64,000 bases of DNA from Limnephilus marmoratus (GCA_917880885.1 OU862908.1:50985819-51049818); one strand, 5' to 3'. Counted from the stretch's first letter, positions 42,001 to 47,120 are shown. Notes: a model not told the origin generated them from the letters alone. Numbers and translations: made by a program.

Positions 42001-43846
42001 TTCTTTATATAGGGTATTGGGGGACGTAATTCACTTACTTTAACTAGTGATTCTTGGAGAAAAAAATATCAAAATAATGACATTATTTGGAGTAAAAATG
42101 TAAATGAAATTTGCGTCCCCGGTGACTTTTTCGACGACCCTTTTTTTTCTAAATCAAACAAATATCGCCACTGGTCACTCAGCCGAGTTATGAGTGGTGT
42201 CACTTGTCACTGGTCACTCAGCTGAGTAACCACCCAACCTCTTACCCCGCCTTCAATTTTCCAACACCTACTATGTCTTTTGTAGAAAAAAAAAACGTCA
42301 AAATTGTCACCGGAGACCAAAATTTTGTTGACATATTTTTTTCTCCAAATAATGTCAGGAATCACTGGTTAAATAAATCAACATCTCCTTTAACACCCTG
42401 TACTCGTATATGTAAAAGTTTAGGCTCGTTGTTTTTCAGCGGGCCTGATTTTTCTCTTTACTCTATGAAAAATGATACTACCTTTATATATTTCACTTTT
42501 ATTATTATCATATTACTTAGGAAATAATGCGCTTTGTTTAATTTTTCTAGTCTCATCACATCTGGGAATGGAGCTCTGCCTTTTGATGTGAAAGGAGAGA
42601 CCTTGTCTGAGAGTTCTATACTCTTAAGCGCCTCTGCAACTTCAGATAATACCGGACTGATCGTAGGGATATCCGTGCTCGGGGCCCTTTTGTTCATCAC
42701 TTTGGCAGGAATTGTCGCTTACTACTTTTTGGTTATGTAAGTAGATTTGTAATAGATACTTACTTCATTTTAAACTGCTGTGTAACGATGTGAAAACACA
42801 AAAAAAAAACTAAAATGGTGGATAGTAAAATATGTTTGTATTTATTTTTATGCGGTTCGGCACCTCTTAAATGGGTTTGTTAAAAGTATACCCAAAAAAA
42901 TTCTTTATTTGTTCTTTCATGGATGGCGCCAATTTAATTATTTTATGAAAAAACACGTTACAAGTTATGCTTTAAAATATGTTGTGAATTTTTTGTTTGC
43001 GCCCGTAAATAAATACCTATATTATGAATGTGATTAAATAGTTTTATCCATATTCATAATCAATTATTTCAAGAACGGCATACAAATACGTACCGACAAT
43101 ATTTTAGCGGTGATTCAATTCAATACTGAATTTGTATGCCTTTCTTGAAAGAATTGAGTTTGTATGCGAAAAAAAACTATGTACTCATATTGCCGATATT
43201 GCGTATTTACGGGCGCACACAAATAATTCATCTTAATATTTTAAAGCTAAACTTGTACTCGTAAAAAGTGTTTTCCCTAAAATAATTAAATTAGCACCTT
43301 TTATGATAAACCAGATTACGAATTATTTTAAGTATAACAATACAGCTTTTTTTGAATCGCCGTGTTGATTTTTCCCAACGTGAAGAAACAATCGCTTTAT
43401 GAATTATCTAAAGATTACTTGGCAATTTGTAGTTCTTACTCCATACATTACTAATTTGTTTAACGTTTACTTCTAGACGAAAGCAATACAGTTCCTTCAC
43501 GAACTCCAGCAGCGGCAGCAGCATGACTAATTCCGAGGATTCCGAGGACAGGAAGAGTGCCGACGTGGAATATGACAAACCCGTCGCCCTGGTGAACAAC
43601 GAGAACCTAGCTTCAAATCTGAGCGATGTCATCAACCCGGCTTTCAACACCAAAGACCGTTTTAACACTGATAAGGATTTAGAGGCTAACATCGCTCATC
43701 CCAAGGAAGAAAACTCTTCAGACATTGAAGATGATGAATATGGCGCTTCCGCTTCAAAAGATAGAAAGAGATCTATCAGATTCAACCCCACGGTTCTTCA
43801 AATAGATATTGACACATCTGATTTAATGGATGACGAAAGGTTATAA
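1..43846 (+). CDS. Giant cadherin-like single-pass membrane protein gene, 3' part (54 exons resolved)
   Basis: The exons listed below join in one frame: 9,060 coding bases, giving 3,019 residues plus a stop. Order of parts: the end of one repeat (1-41), 24 two-exon cadherin-like repeats, two conventional cadherin repeats (39407-40155), a membrane-proximal domain (40267-40565), a transmembrane exon (42551-42736) and a cytoplasmic exon (43477-43846). Up to 39277 every internal exon is phase 1 on both sides and a multiple of three. Introns are GT-AG, from about 80 bp to over 5 kb where transposons sit. The cadherin fold is recognised from the recurrent Phe...Tyr-x-x-x-Tyr strand, Leu-Ser-Gly, Phe-x-x-x-x-x-x-Gly, and Tyr-x-x-Leu-x-Leu-x-Ala pattern, and from a canonical Asn-Asn-Asn-Pro-Pro-Val-Phe linker near the membrane. 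It probably acts at the cell surface in adhesion or recognition (inference). The start codon and signal peptide are outside the window. Member identity within the cadherin superfamily is not established. Confidence 0.88.
42..818 (+). other. Intron with one small Penelope-like copy
   Basis: Between the donor at 42 and the acceptor at 817-818 lies a compact Penelope-like copy (164-603, listed separately). The rest is AT-rich intron with no other coding signal that I can see. Confidence 0.6.
164..603 (+). mobile_element. Short Penelope-like element with inverted ends and 13-bp target duplication
   Basis: The ends are inverted copies of each other: the stretch around 165-290 (tttttggggtattatgccg and onward) returns as its reverse complement around 450-565. 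The middle (about 285-350) encodes a remnant that reads DGAKLNSSWYPVI, the extreme C-terminus of Penelope-like GIY-YIG proteins, also found in the second copy at 3168-3961. The 13-bp direct repeat ctaaactcgtttg flanks it at 151-163 and 604-616. Nearly all of the reverse transcriptase is missing, so it is a non-autonomous, internally truncated copy in a cadherin-gene intron. Confidence 0.75.
819..1217 (+). CDS. Cadherin-like repeat 1 (exons 819-932 and 1041-1217)
   Basis: The first exon (38 codons) opens DVLKFEKSSYQGSYDEV and ends with Leu-Ser-Gly. The second exon (59 codons) holds the FFDFTIDGNTVQIF strand, a Leu-Pro-Glu-Glu where classical repeats have their LDRE motif, a Leu-Leu-Leu-Glu-Ala strand and a final Glu-Leu-Pro-Glu-Lys. 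The acceptor of the first exon is the unusual ataaag, shared with the next repeat. Its donor is a weak gtgcga. It is very similar to repeat 2, so the pair looks like a local duplication. No calcium-binding motif of classical cadherins is visible. Confidence 0.8.
1278..2092. mobile_element. 815-bp hAT-like non-autonomous DNA transposon
   Basis: The ends are inverted: cataggttctcaa at 1278-1290 and ttgagaacctatg at 2080-2092. The 8-bp sequence atctacag flanks it exactly at 1270-1277 and 2093-2100, as hAT elements produce. The left subterminal part carries two copies of agggggcgttgagatgg and a G run. No transposase is visible. A Penelope-type palindrome (1488-1727) is nested inside. The element lies in the intron between repeats 1 and 2. 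Confidence 0.8.
1488..1727. mobile_element. Penelope-like terminal palindrome nested in the hAT-like element
   Basis: Two arms of about 110 bp face each other. The left arm includes ccaaccggtttcggttcat and ccttcctcgggg. The right arm includes cccctgaggaagg and atgaaccgaaaccggttgg. The aaccggtttcgg core with ccttcctcagg recurs in the other Penelope-like ends in this window (5.9, 9.1, 36.9, 37.4, 37.6 and 40.8 kb). No coding part remains. Confidence 0.6.
2434..2821 (+). CDS. Cadherin-like repeat 2 (exons 2434-2547 and 2645-2821)
   Basis: The first exon reads EVLKFEKSSYKGSYDEV and ends Leu-Phe-Leu-Ser-Gly. The second opens DSAEFFEFTIEGNTV and ends Glu-Leu-Pro-Glu-Lys. The second exon ends in A rather than the usual G before the donor gtaagt, so the codon completed in the next exon is Ile (ATT) instead of Asp, Glu or Gly. 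It is closely related to repeat 1 and uses the same odd ataaag acceptor. Confidence 0.8.
2822..4621 (+). other. Intron holding a second Penelope-like copy
   Basis: This 1.8 kb intron contains the Penelope-like element at 3168-3961. The rest is AT-rich. At about 4400-4450 there is a short run of related gtacaaggattgt and gtacagcttgtacat words, of no clear meaning. Confidence 0.5.
3168..3961 (+). mobile_element. Penelope-like element remnant with GIY-YIG domain and 13-bp target duplication
   Basis: A + frame at about 3210-3500 encodes the end of a Penelope-like protein: a DRIARLLRKESIKTVF linker, then the GIY-YIG endonuclease as GVYKLSCSGC...VYVGQTERTISKRISEHF. A stop at 3498-3500 is followed in frame by ARKLGHPDKSAIAEHLIETG and TEAIEIHKNPIN, and the protein ends near 3718. 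Ends are inverted: ttgttatttgtttttggggtgttatgccg around 3169-3197 is the complement of 3902-3930. The direct repeat atctgcaaatatt flanks it at 3155-3167 and 3962-3974. The reverse transcriptase is missing, so it is dead on its own. Confidence 0.8.
4622..5328 (+). CDS. Cadherin-like repeat 3 (exons 4622-4756 and 5149-5328)
   Basis: The first exon, after the codon split with 2821, reads IPDPVIEFEEIVHQATYTYS and ends LNLDLSG. The second exon reads DANKYFTAELQGDSVKI, then DIPESLAADNPYTVLTLQAS, and ends in a Val-Met-Asp-Pro. Both are phase 1 with gtaag donors. Its second exon is very similar to that of repeat 4 (9297-9476), so repeats 3 and 4 form another duplicate pair. Confidence 0.8.
5671..9476 (+). 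CDS. Cadherin-like repeat 4 (exons 5671-5799 and 9297-9476)
   Basis: The first exon reads ELIIEFVEIVHQASYSFKEN and ends FEFSG. The second reads DTKKYFTAELQGDSVMI and ends VALVDGP. A 3.5 kb intron splits the repeat because a Penelope-like element carrying a LINE landed between them. Phases (1-1) and splice sites (ttttag acceptors, gtaag donors) are intact, so the insertion should be spliced out. Confidence 0.8.
5841..9145 (+). mobile_element. Penelope-like element with long inverted arms, interrupted by a LINE
   Basis: The left arm (about 5841-6270) is the reverse complement of the right arm (about 8744-9140). Both carry the gaccggtttc and gttccttcttca end sequence. Between them, + strand pieces of the Penelope-like protein survive: FGIYKLKLSL near 6464-6493, then in another frame NIGKTTRDFEMRNKEHL near 6498-6548 (the GIY and YIG halves of the nuclease), and FANHIIENNHSFEKN plus ILHINHKGKR in the right arm (8748 onward). 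The LINE at 6600-8740 sits between the YIG part and this C-terminal part. Confidence 0.7.
6600..8740 (+). mobile_element. 5'-truncated LINE (Jockey/CR1-like reverse transcriptase), degraded
   Basis: The coding pieces 6600-7400, 7400-7508 in another frame, 7508-8245 and 8304-8570 are collinear. Visible reverse transcriptase blocks: YRPISLLSSFSKILE, SQYGFRENLSTNDAI, LFIDLQKACDTIDH, GVPQGSVLGPILFIIYINDL, the catalytic FADDT, LTLNISKTKYI and IKYLGVIIDENLRW. At least two frame breaks (near 7400 and 8240) make it inactive. The endonuclease is absent. The 3' end is an A/T-rich tail of aataaa and aat units (8709-8740), as in CR1/I-type LINEs. The host target is the coding part of the Penelope-like element. 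Confidence 0.82.
9477..10460 (+). other. Intron with a small inverted repeat
   Basis: This 984-bp intron between repeats 4 and 5 has no coding signal. Around 9962-9974 gccaactcagaat is mirrored by attctgagttggc at 10137-10149, with imperfect pairing continuing inward (related caactca and gagttg words). It could be a MITE-like insertion of about 190 bp. I see no target duplication. Confidence 0.4.
10461..11002 (+). CDS. Cadherin-like repeat 5 (exons 10461-10595 and 10826-11002)
   Basis: The first exon reads GEITQTILEFEKPLYNAIYS and ends FELSG. The second begins VHANFFKIIPEGSIVKIEV, continues DPLTDDILSSNSHIALILEA and ends VELPKK. It resembles the C/D exon pair of the cassette. The donor after 11002 is gttcca, weak compared with neighbours. 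The next good acceptor is at 12887-12888, because the exons that should follow in the cassette order are missing or decayed (see 11057-11170). Confidence 0.78.
11003..12888 (+). other. Intron containing relics of an older cassette
   Basis: This 1.9 kb intron has the dead half-exon 11057-11170. Further on it carries stretches homologous to the cassette intron that precedes exon A (for example cttagcttcgattcactcaaat near 12721). No intact exon is visible. The middle part also holds a duplicated sequence around 11346-11400 and 11549-11600. Confidence 0.5.
11057..11170 (+). pseudogene. Dead half-exon of cassette type F
   Basis: In one frame it reads YLTDEILSKNSYIVIVL and then LDGLTIINIALPRG, clearly the second half of a type-F exon (compare 15225-15404). 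The first half and the whole preceding type-E exon are missing. The only nearby acceptor-like site (ccgtag, ending 11056) gives the wrong phase and, at phase 1, an immediate stop (GGT ATT TAA). It is therefore not usable as an exon. It looks like the scar of a deletion in an older cassette copy. Confidence 0.7.
12889..15404 (+). CDS. Cassette unit 1: cadherin-like repeats 6-8 (six exons)
   Basis: Exons: A 12889-13026, B 13138-13314, C 13419-13553, D 13673-13849, E 13980-14117, F 15225-15404. A opens DDSSKKVLKF (other units have EDSSKK), B FEEYFTTEVVGSTVTIGL, C EDGDKKVLKFEKNFYDAAYF, D DNANLFIVSQDGSTVNV, E DEIIKPTITFQSPYYQASYS (Ile where units 2-5 have Met), F DNAAFFEAKSVDGISVTIEV. A+B, C+D and E+F each make one repeat. 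All exons are phase 1-1 with GT-AG sites. The 1.1 kb E-F intron is non-coding. Confidence 0.92.
15971..18489 (+). CDS. Cassette unit 2: cadherin-like repeats 9-11 (six exons)
   Basis: Exons: A 15971-16108, B 16221-16397, C 16502-16636, D 16756-16932, E 17063-17200, F 18310-18489. The protein is nearly identical to unit 1. A diagnostic change is LDGLAIINIALP in exon F (Ala), shared only with unit 4; units 1, 3 and 5 have Thr there. Introns are almost identical to those of unit 3 up to exon E. Confidence 0.92.
19056..21589 (+). CDS. Cassette unit 3: cadherin-like repeats 12-14 (six exons)
   Basis: Exons: A 19056-19193, B 19306-19482, C 19587-19721, D 19841-20017, E 20148-20285, F 21410-21589. 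Exons A-E match unit 2 almost base for base. From the middle of the E-F intron onward the unit changes type: an insertion tttttccatctaaa near 20965, exon F starting acaacgcagcc, and a following intron about 70 bp shorter. Those F-side variants are partly shared with unit 5. Confidence 0.92.
22088..25921 (+). CDS. Cassette unit 4: cadherin-like repeats 15-17 (six exons, hAT-like insertion in A-B intron)
   Basis: Exons: A 22088-22225, B 23648-23824, C 23929-24063, D 24183-24359, E 24490-24627, F 25742-25921. Exon A has TYSTSDVLV (Ser for Ala). Exon F has the LDGLAIIN variant of unit 2, and the E-F intron shares the gacgtcactaactc variant with unit 2. The A-B intron holds the 1.3 kb element 22298-23599, which leaves both splice sites intact. 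Confidence 0.9.
22298..23599. mobile_element. 1.3 kb hAT-like non-autonomous element inside unit 4
   Basis: The sister units give the empty site: actgtcatagttaag is continuous there. In unit 4 it is split, with gtgtcata at 22290-22297 and ctgtcata at 23600-23607 (8-bp target duplication, one mismatch). The element ends are aatgagcgcccgcag and ctgcgggcacttatg, inverted with 12 of 15 matches. A C tract of roughly 30 bases (about 23,555-23,585) lies near the right end. I see no transposase. Confidence 0.82.
26488..33767 (+). CDS. Cassette unit 5: cadherin-like repeats 18-20 (six exons, LINE in E-F intron)
   Basis: Exons: A 26488-26625, B 26738-26914, C 27019-27153, D 27273-27449, E 27578-27715, F 33588-33767. 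Exon D opens ENANLF (Glu for Asp from a single base change at the splice junction). The E-F intron is 5.9 kb because a LINE on the minus strand (27955-32697) entered it. Intron sequence resumes on the far side at the same place as in the other units (aaaaacgataattacgtag). Confidence 0.9.
28600..29837 (-). pseudogene. LINE reverse transcriptase, one frameshift
   Basis: Two overlapping frames (29837-29289 and 29421-28600) together give the polymerase: YRPISKLCIFSKVFE, NEFQHGFFAGRSVATNLI, YTDYSKAFDKINHSVLL, GVPQGSILG, then after a frame slip near 29310 SIYINDI and the catalytic LLFADDMKIY, then IRDLGVLLDSKLTF and YNSHVRPHLEYCSQVWNP. The upstream linker continues in the region 29838-30091. The break removes activity unless it is a sequencing error. 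Family: Jockey/CR1 group of insects. Confidence 0.85.
30092..31176 (-). pseudogene. LINE ORF2 endonuclease and linker
   Basis: The frame 31176-30484 is an apurinic-type endonuclease domain: ITETWLTDSI, DGGVLLAV, FLIMGDFNLSDITW, RILDLVLCN and HHKSIIITAEF are the usual catalytic blocks. The linker to the polymerase (30391-30092: YPPWYSSSLIKFIREKQ, AFWAYVKSKN) follows in another frame, so at least one more break lies near 30450-30480. Confidence 0.8.
31560..32343 (-). pseudogene. LINE ORF1 (Cys-rich N-terminus, coiled coil, C-terminal domain)
   Basis: The 32343-32011 frame starts near a Cys-rich motif (CSPQWVSSCNSCG, resembling the PHD-like finger of CR1/Jockey ORF1 proteins) and then a Leu/Ile-rich heptad segment, IMEKLNKIDVELTRIKPMW. 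Further minus-strand frames down to about 31560 read RQIGFALQPEDVDIVTRVA, RKEEFLALSKKARK and GFKFVWVKDCKILVRKN, the C-terminal domain common to insect LINE ORF1 proteins. Frame breaks are present. Confidence 0.7.
34283..35777 (+). CDS. Cassette unit 6: cadherin-like repeats 21-23 (six exons, diverged)
   Basis: Exons: A 34283-34420, B 34512-34688, C 34792-34926, D 35056-35232, E 35332-35466, F 35598-35777. A to D are close to the other units (for example KFEKPLYQGTYS and VGSTVTIGLKKALSSDIL). E and F are clearly diverged: FEFSNYPATYTEDNKLEIP in E, which is 135 bp rather than 138, and DNADFFTATSEDGISVTIEV with ILPDK in F. The E-F intron is only 131 bp against 1.1 kb elsewhere. It is probably the oldest terminal copy of the array. 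Confidence 0.9.
36127..36236. repeat. 110-bp inverted-repeat (MITE-like) element
   Basis: The ends ccgtcttacccataatcgcag (36127-36147) and ctgcgattatgagtaagacgg (36216-36236) are complementary except for one position. The interior holds a small gataatacgaat repeat. No target duplication is clear. Confidence 0.55.
36883..37490 (+). mobile_element. Penelope-like element remnant with inverted arms
   Basis: The left arm (about 36883-37056) is inverted at about 37281-37475. Both carry cgaccggtttcgg with gttccttcgtcag. Between them a + frame from about 37075 reads FANHIIENNHSFEKNTG, INILHINHKGKRLDNLEALE and SPIMDLFPYPPTLH, the C-terminal region of a Penelope-like protein, the same part found at 8.75-8.96 kb. 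No GIY-YIG or reverse transcriptase remains. Confidence 0.7.
37552..37690. mobile_element. Penelope-like terminal palindrome
   Basis: The left side aacaatatgtctttgttag is mirrored by ctaacaaagacatattgtt on the right, with cggtttcggaacgaccgttc between. It is a short end-only relic of the same family, directly beside the larger one. Confidence 0.55.
38877..39277 (+). CDS. Cadherin-like repeat 24 (exons 38877-39011 and 39098-39277)
   Basis: The first exon reads DREISLKFEENFYTGSYAFS and ends FTLVG. The second opens ENSQLFKPSAVGNVVTVGVI, then IPENILEQVSVLVFSLQA, and ends KLIRKT. Both are phase 1-1. It is the last two-exon repeat before the gene changes to longer exons with conventional cadherin features. 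Confidence 0.8.
39407..40155 (+). CDS. Two conventional cadherin repeats (exons 39407-39870 and 39955-40155)
   Basis: The first exon (phase 1 to 0) holds one full repeat: LTIIDIPEGEERDLDIGELD, ... FWIYTKNINLEENKKLVTI and the canonical linker RDINNNPPVF. The second repeat starts with DVIGPVTVGFPAKE. It crosses into the next exon at the calcium-motif-like ATDADIDENAHIKYT and continues with FTVHPDTGVVY and FTVMATDQYGKG. These are the only repeats seen with near-classical calcium-binding motifs (DxNDNxPxF-like and DxD). In the classical pattern the LDRE is replaced or lost. Exons are phase 0 at the junction. Confidence 0.85.
40267..40565 (+). CDS. Membrane-proximal extracellular domain exon
   Basis: Starts in phase 0 and reads VKSLDESHIVVVRIEDGVME, then ...YAIKVLSATVLPGSDTEAKL, ...FIYALDSQNNFVTASEVT, and ends in phase 2 before gtatgt. 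The beta-alpha-beta look (VVVRIEDG, a helix around NINEIVESL, then strands) resembles the membrane-proximal domain that follows the last cadherin repeat in several insect cadherins. That comparison is from family knowledge and needs a structure search. Confidence 0.75.
40784..40925. mobile_element. Penelope-like terminal palindrome
   Basis: Inverted arms around accggtttcagcctg and cagggtgaaaccggt, with flanking aacttatttcc and ggaaataagttt. End-only relic in the intron 40566-42550. Confidence 0.5.
41040..41600 (-). mobile_element. 3' fragment of a LINE reverse transcriptase
   Basis: The minus frame 41460-41095 reads RRVGMLSLFYRYYNGRC, ...TRQTRAQHLYTVDI, TGRFFDSFLCSTARLWNDLP and VFPPSYNMGLFETNVHSFL, the characteristic C-terminal tail of insect non-LTR reverse transcriptases. 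Only this tail and the 3' end are present (5' truncated). The + frame in the same place is a shadow. Related fragments occur at 53820-54020 and 57350-57510. Confidence 0.75.
42041..42371. repeat. 330-bp inverted-repeat (MITE-like) element
   Basis: Ends taactagtgattc and gaatcactggtta are inverted, and the pairing continues through gacattatttggag / ctccaaataatgtc and ccggtgac / gtcaccgg. The loop contains two copies of cactggtcactcagc. It lies in the intron before the transmembrane exon. Confidence 0.55.
42551..42736 (+). CDS. Transmembrane exon of the cadherin-like protein
   Basis: Phase 2 on both sides. It encodes a Ser/Thr-rich stalk (SESSILLSASATSDNT) and then GLIVGISVLGALLFITLAGI with VAYYFLV, one long hydrophobic helix. 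The next exon starts with Ile-Arg-Lys, the usual positive stop-transfer side, so the N-terminal repeats are extracellular and the C-terminus cytoplasmic. Confidence 0.9.
42927..43301. repeat. 375-bp foldback/MITE-like element in the last intron
   Basis: Left gcgccaatttaattatttta and tttgcgcccgtaaataaata pair with right tatttacgggcgcacaca and taattaaattagcacc. The arms are about 90 bp each and imperfect. The loop has a second inverted pair, ggcatacaaatacg and gaatttgtatgcc. Confidence 0.55.
43477..43846 (+). CDS. Cytoplasmic tail exon with stop codon
   Basis: Encodes about 122 residues: IRKQYSSFTNSSSGSSMTN, an acidic DSEDRKSADVEYDKPVALV, NPAFNTKDRFNTDKDLEA, then DIEDDEY, a basic KDRKRSIRFNP and the end LQIDIDTSDLMDDERL. 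It is rich in Ser, Asp and Glu and has possible phosphorylation sites, but no catenin-binding region that I can recognise. Stop TAA at 43844-43846. Confidence 0.88.
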
Positions 43847-44085
43847 TACTCAACAAAACAAACATCCACATGTATATTAACGACATTTCAGACAGCTTTT
43901 AAATAATTACGATAACCTACTTGCAAACAAAGATTCAAAAGAAATTAATTAGATTATTTTAAGTAGTAAATTATCACTAAAATACAGCTTATTGTGTGAG
44001 GGGGGTGCAAGAAAAACATTCAAAAAATGGTAAAGCACTTTTAACTCTCTCTTCTAGACTATATTTATATATTTCATTTTGTTCA

Positions 44086-44107
44086 AATAAATTTAAGAAC
44101 TAATAAA
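44086..44107 (+). terminator. Two candidate polyadenylation signals
   Basis: AATAAA occurs at 44086-44091 and 44102-44107, about 240-260 bp after the stop codon of the cadherin-like gene, with T-rich sequence following. The cleavage site is not determined. Confidence 0.6.
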
Positions 44108-45291
44108 TATATACTTTTATTATTATATGTTACATTTATTTTTTTACTTGTTTTTTATTATTAATTTATTTCTGACAAAGAAATTACTCAAAAACTTTAA
44201 ATATGTCTTGTAATTTAACTTTTAATTTTAACATTATTTAGTAAGAAACGATTGCAGTTGAGTATTTAATGTGACGCCTACCCGCTACCTGTTTTATGGG
44301 ATTTTTTTTAATGTAAACTTGAAATACCTAAATAGATTTAGGTAGGTACTATAAAGTGCAACGGAAATAATAAATTGTATCCATCAACAACATCTATGAA
44401 CGTATATTTATTTCTTCATGTCCCCCATATTACAGTCATACATCAATATGTACGAGTATATTACGGAGAAGATTACAATTTTGCATAGGTATAAGGTTGT
44501 GGGGTCACTTTTACTATTTTATGATACGCGTCAAAAGATAGTTGCTGAACTGCCTGACATTGATAATATAATGTCAGTGGTCAGTGGAGAATTGAGTCGC
44601 TCTGTTGATTGGCGCGTTCTGATAGGCATAGGTCCTCCCTTTCGAAGCATAAAAATTGCATGGGCTCTCCCACGAGTATATTTGTTAGGCGCATAAAGTT
44701 AACCTATTTCAACATAATAATTCAGGAGATCCACTGGAGCGACTAAGGTCAAAATATGGACAGCTTTTACTTTTCTGCGATTGACATAGATCCAAAATTG
44801 AACCACATTTTTTTACGTTTTTTACGGTTTTAAATTTAACAATTTTATAATTTTTTTTATAAATCCTACAAATGTGTGATAATCGGCAAAAGATTGTTGA
44901 ATTCATCGGCTATATTGAACTATAATCAGTTTGTATGTCTTCATATTAAAATTCGGAGGTATGATTTTTTTAATGTGGGTGGAAAATATTCAAAATGATC
45001 TCCAAAAAATCACGAGAAAAATGGCTATCCAATAAATGTACACCTCCCAAATTAAAAACCTTTCTGAAATTTAACCCTAGAAAGATAATCTTATTTTTAC
45101 CTACCTTAAAGATAGTGACGAAGTATCATACTTTATGTTTATTTCTACAAGTTCTAGTATGTATAGGAAGGTTTATGAAAGTATCAAAACAATAGAAAAA
45201 TTAAATGTTTAATAAAGACAGTTTTTGCATCTAAGTATGTAGTGTGATGGAATCTCCATGGTACACAAAAATACCGTATGGGGGGGGCACG

Positions 45292-45405
45292 TGCCCCCGT
45301 GCCCCTCAGGCCTAGTCAGAAATCCAGCCCTGACCGAGACCAAGTATCATACATGCCCCCGTGCCCCCTCAGGCCTAGTCAGAAATCCAGCCCTGACCGA
45401 GACCA
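45292..45405. repeat. Two tandem copies of a 62-bp C-rich sequence
   Basis: tgcccccgtgccccctcagg followed by cctagtcagaaatccagccc and tgaccgagacca occurs at 45292 and again at 45354. It looks like the end of a DNA transposon family with C/G-rich termini, similar in style to the element ends at 49.9 and 58.5 kb. Confidence 0.5.
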
Positions 45406-45779
45406 TCTGTTCTGGCGCTAAACTTTTTTTTTATTTTCTATTTCTTTTTTTTTATTTCTTTTTATTGAGGAAACAAACAGTCTACAGAAAAAATGATTAT
45501 AACAATAAAATTCATATATTGTAAACCAATTAAGTTCCATTGTAGAACTTGTATTAATATGGTTTAGTTACTTGTCGCATTTATTACACTACTTGTGAAA
45601 AAAATATGATTGTGACCGGAAGGAATAATCGTTCATTCGGAGACTCTCCGTACTGGCCCAGAAGGAAGTACCTACCCTACCTCGCGGACCACAGACGGTC
45701 AATTGCCGAATGCTGCTCTGAAGCCTCTGAAGCCTCTGAACCACTAGAACGATTTTTAAATGGAACGACGTCGTTTTTA

Positions 45780-45875
45780 GAAACGTTGTAAATGATAATA
45801 TCGTAAAAAGAATTTCAGAAAAGTGAACGGGCTTTTACAAAATTCTTTTTACGATTTTATCATTTACCACGTTTC
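45780..45875. repeat. 96-bp palindrome
   Basis: gaaacgttgtaaatgataat and cgtaaaaagaatt on the left pair with aattctttttacg and attttatcatttaccacgtttc on the right around a short loop. Function unknown. It might be a small foldback element. Confidence 0.5.
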
Positions 45876-46341
45876 TTAAAAAATATACAAATCCGTGGAC
45901 GAATTATATCGTGATGCCAATCAATCACTTACCCGAAAAACAACATAATCCATATTCTAATCTTAAAATATAAAATAATACGTAACTACCTATTCATTTC
46001 AAGGTAGGTACTTAGTTTTTTCTTATCTAATCAAATTTATTACCGCCATCTTGTGGTCCCTAGAATAAATAAGTCACCAATAATGTGCTTTATGACAAAC
46101 AGATGTCACTCTCTGCAAATCATCGGAATGTCGACTTCCATGTAATAATTGCTATCCGCCCTCGAACATAATTATCTATTTGGTTATATTCTGAAGATTA
46201 TCATTACTAAACAGAAGCAATATACATTTTCTTTTAATTTTTTATTGTAGTATTTATTATGAGGAAAATAGGGTAACATTATTTTAGTAAGTAAGAACCG
46301 CCGCGCAAATGACAAATTATTTACCTGGCTGGCTATTAGAA

Positions 46342-46353
46342 CGCGCACGCGCA
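46342..46353. promoter_or_regulatory. NRF-1/Ewg-type palindromic motif upstream of the C2-domain gene
   Basis: cgcgcacgcgca is a perfect match to the NRF-1 consensus YGCGCAYGCGCR. It lies about 190 bp before the ATG at 46545 in a locally GC-richer stretch. In insects the NRF-1 homologue is Erect wing. Binding is an inference from the motif only. Confidence 0.45.
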
Positions 46354-46544
46354 GTAGGCAGCAAACTGTCAAAACCACTTGTTGACATTCTAGATTTCAG
46401 ATTTTTGCGGCGGGGAACGGGCGTACCTAGGCTGTTTTGTAAATTTGTAAACAAGATCGTTTTCAATTATATTTTAATTTAAAGGTGACTTGTCCAGATG
46501 TAAACCAATAAAAGCCAAATTTATTTTGTTCTCACAACTGAATC

Positions 46545-46751
46545 ATGGCGTTTTCTCTTCAAAAAGTGAAAAGTTTCCTCGGTAGTTCAAATCGAAATGA
46601 ACGTCTCGAAGGAAGTGGCAGTGTGGAGCCAGAAATAGGCTTTAAACTTGTGCATAATTCTGTCACCAAAATATTGTATGTTACTGTGATTGGTGCCAGA
46701 CATCTCCCTTCACTCTTTGGATTATCTATTGCCAAAGGCTATCTTGTCAAG
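46545..46751 (+). CDS. First exon of a C2-domain-like protein gene
   Basis: ATG at 46545 opens 69 codons ending at a strong gtacgt donor (46752), phase 0. After a short N-terminus (MAFSLQKVKSFLGSSNRNER) the sequence PEIGFKLVHNSVTKILYVTV IGARHLPS is the first beta strands of a C2 domain: a charged strand, then a Leu-x-Val-x-Val-x-x-Ala-Arg-x-Leu-Pro. Such domains usually bind membranes or partners. Family members start like this in synaptotagmin-like proteins, but I do not recognise the exact gene. No later exon is visible to the window end, so intron 1 would exceed 17 kb. Base composition is less AT-rich than its surroundings. Confidence 0.65.
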
Positions 46752-47120
46752 GTACGTTAATCTTATCATTTTTTTTATTATTTTAAAACGTGTTTTTTAG
46801 TCTCAGGTACAACAATGAATACATTAGAGACATCACAAACAGAACAAGTGAATCCTAATATTTAGAACTAACAGTCCAAGTTTACATAATAATCAAAACA
46901 ATTTTGTGAGATGGTGCCAATTTGATACATTAGGATTTGTGAATATTATTAAAATTACCAAGAAAAACAATCGATGTTCCAAAAACGTCCTAGAATATAA
47001 TTACCTTTATAATACATTATATTATATTATTACATATTTCAACGAAAGCTGATATTTTTATATTCTAATTAAAACCTTTGTAAATTTTTTAAGCTTGCAC
47101 CTATGATATATACATATATA

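Larger units (their letters stand above)
43847..46544. other. 3' UTR and intergenic region
   Basis: Starts with the cadherin gene's 3' UTR (polyadenylation signals at 44086-44107), then about 2.4 kb without a gene that I can support. It contains a tandem duplication (45292-45405), a small palindrome (45780-45875) and the putative promoter of the next gene. Confidence 0.6.

Noticed and set aside
44418..44696. 92-codon + strand frame after the cadherin gene
   Set aside because: No recognisable domain, no supporting splice or promoter context.
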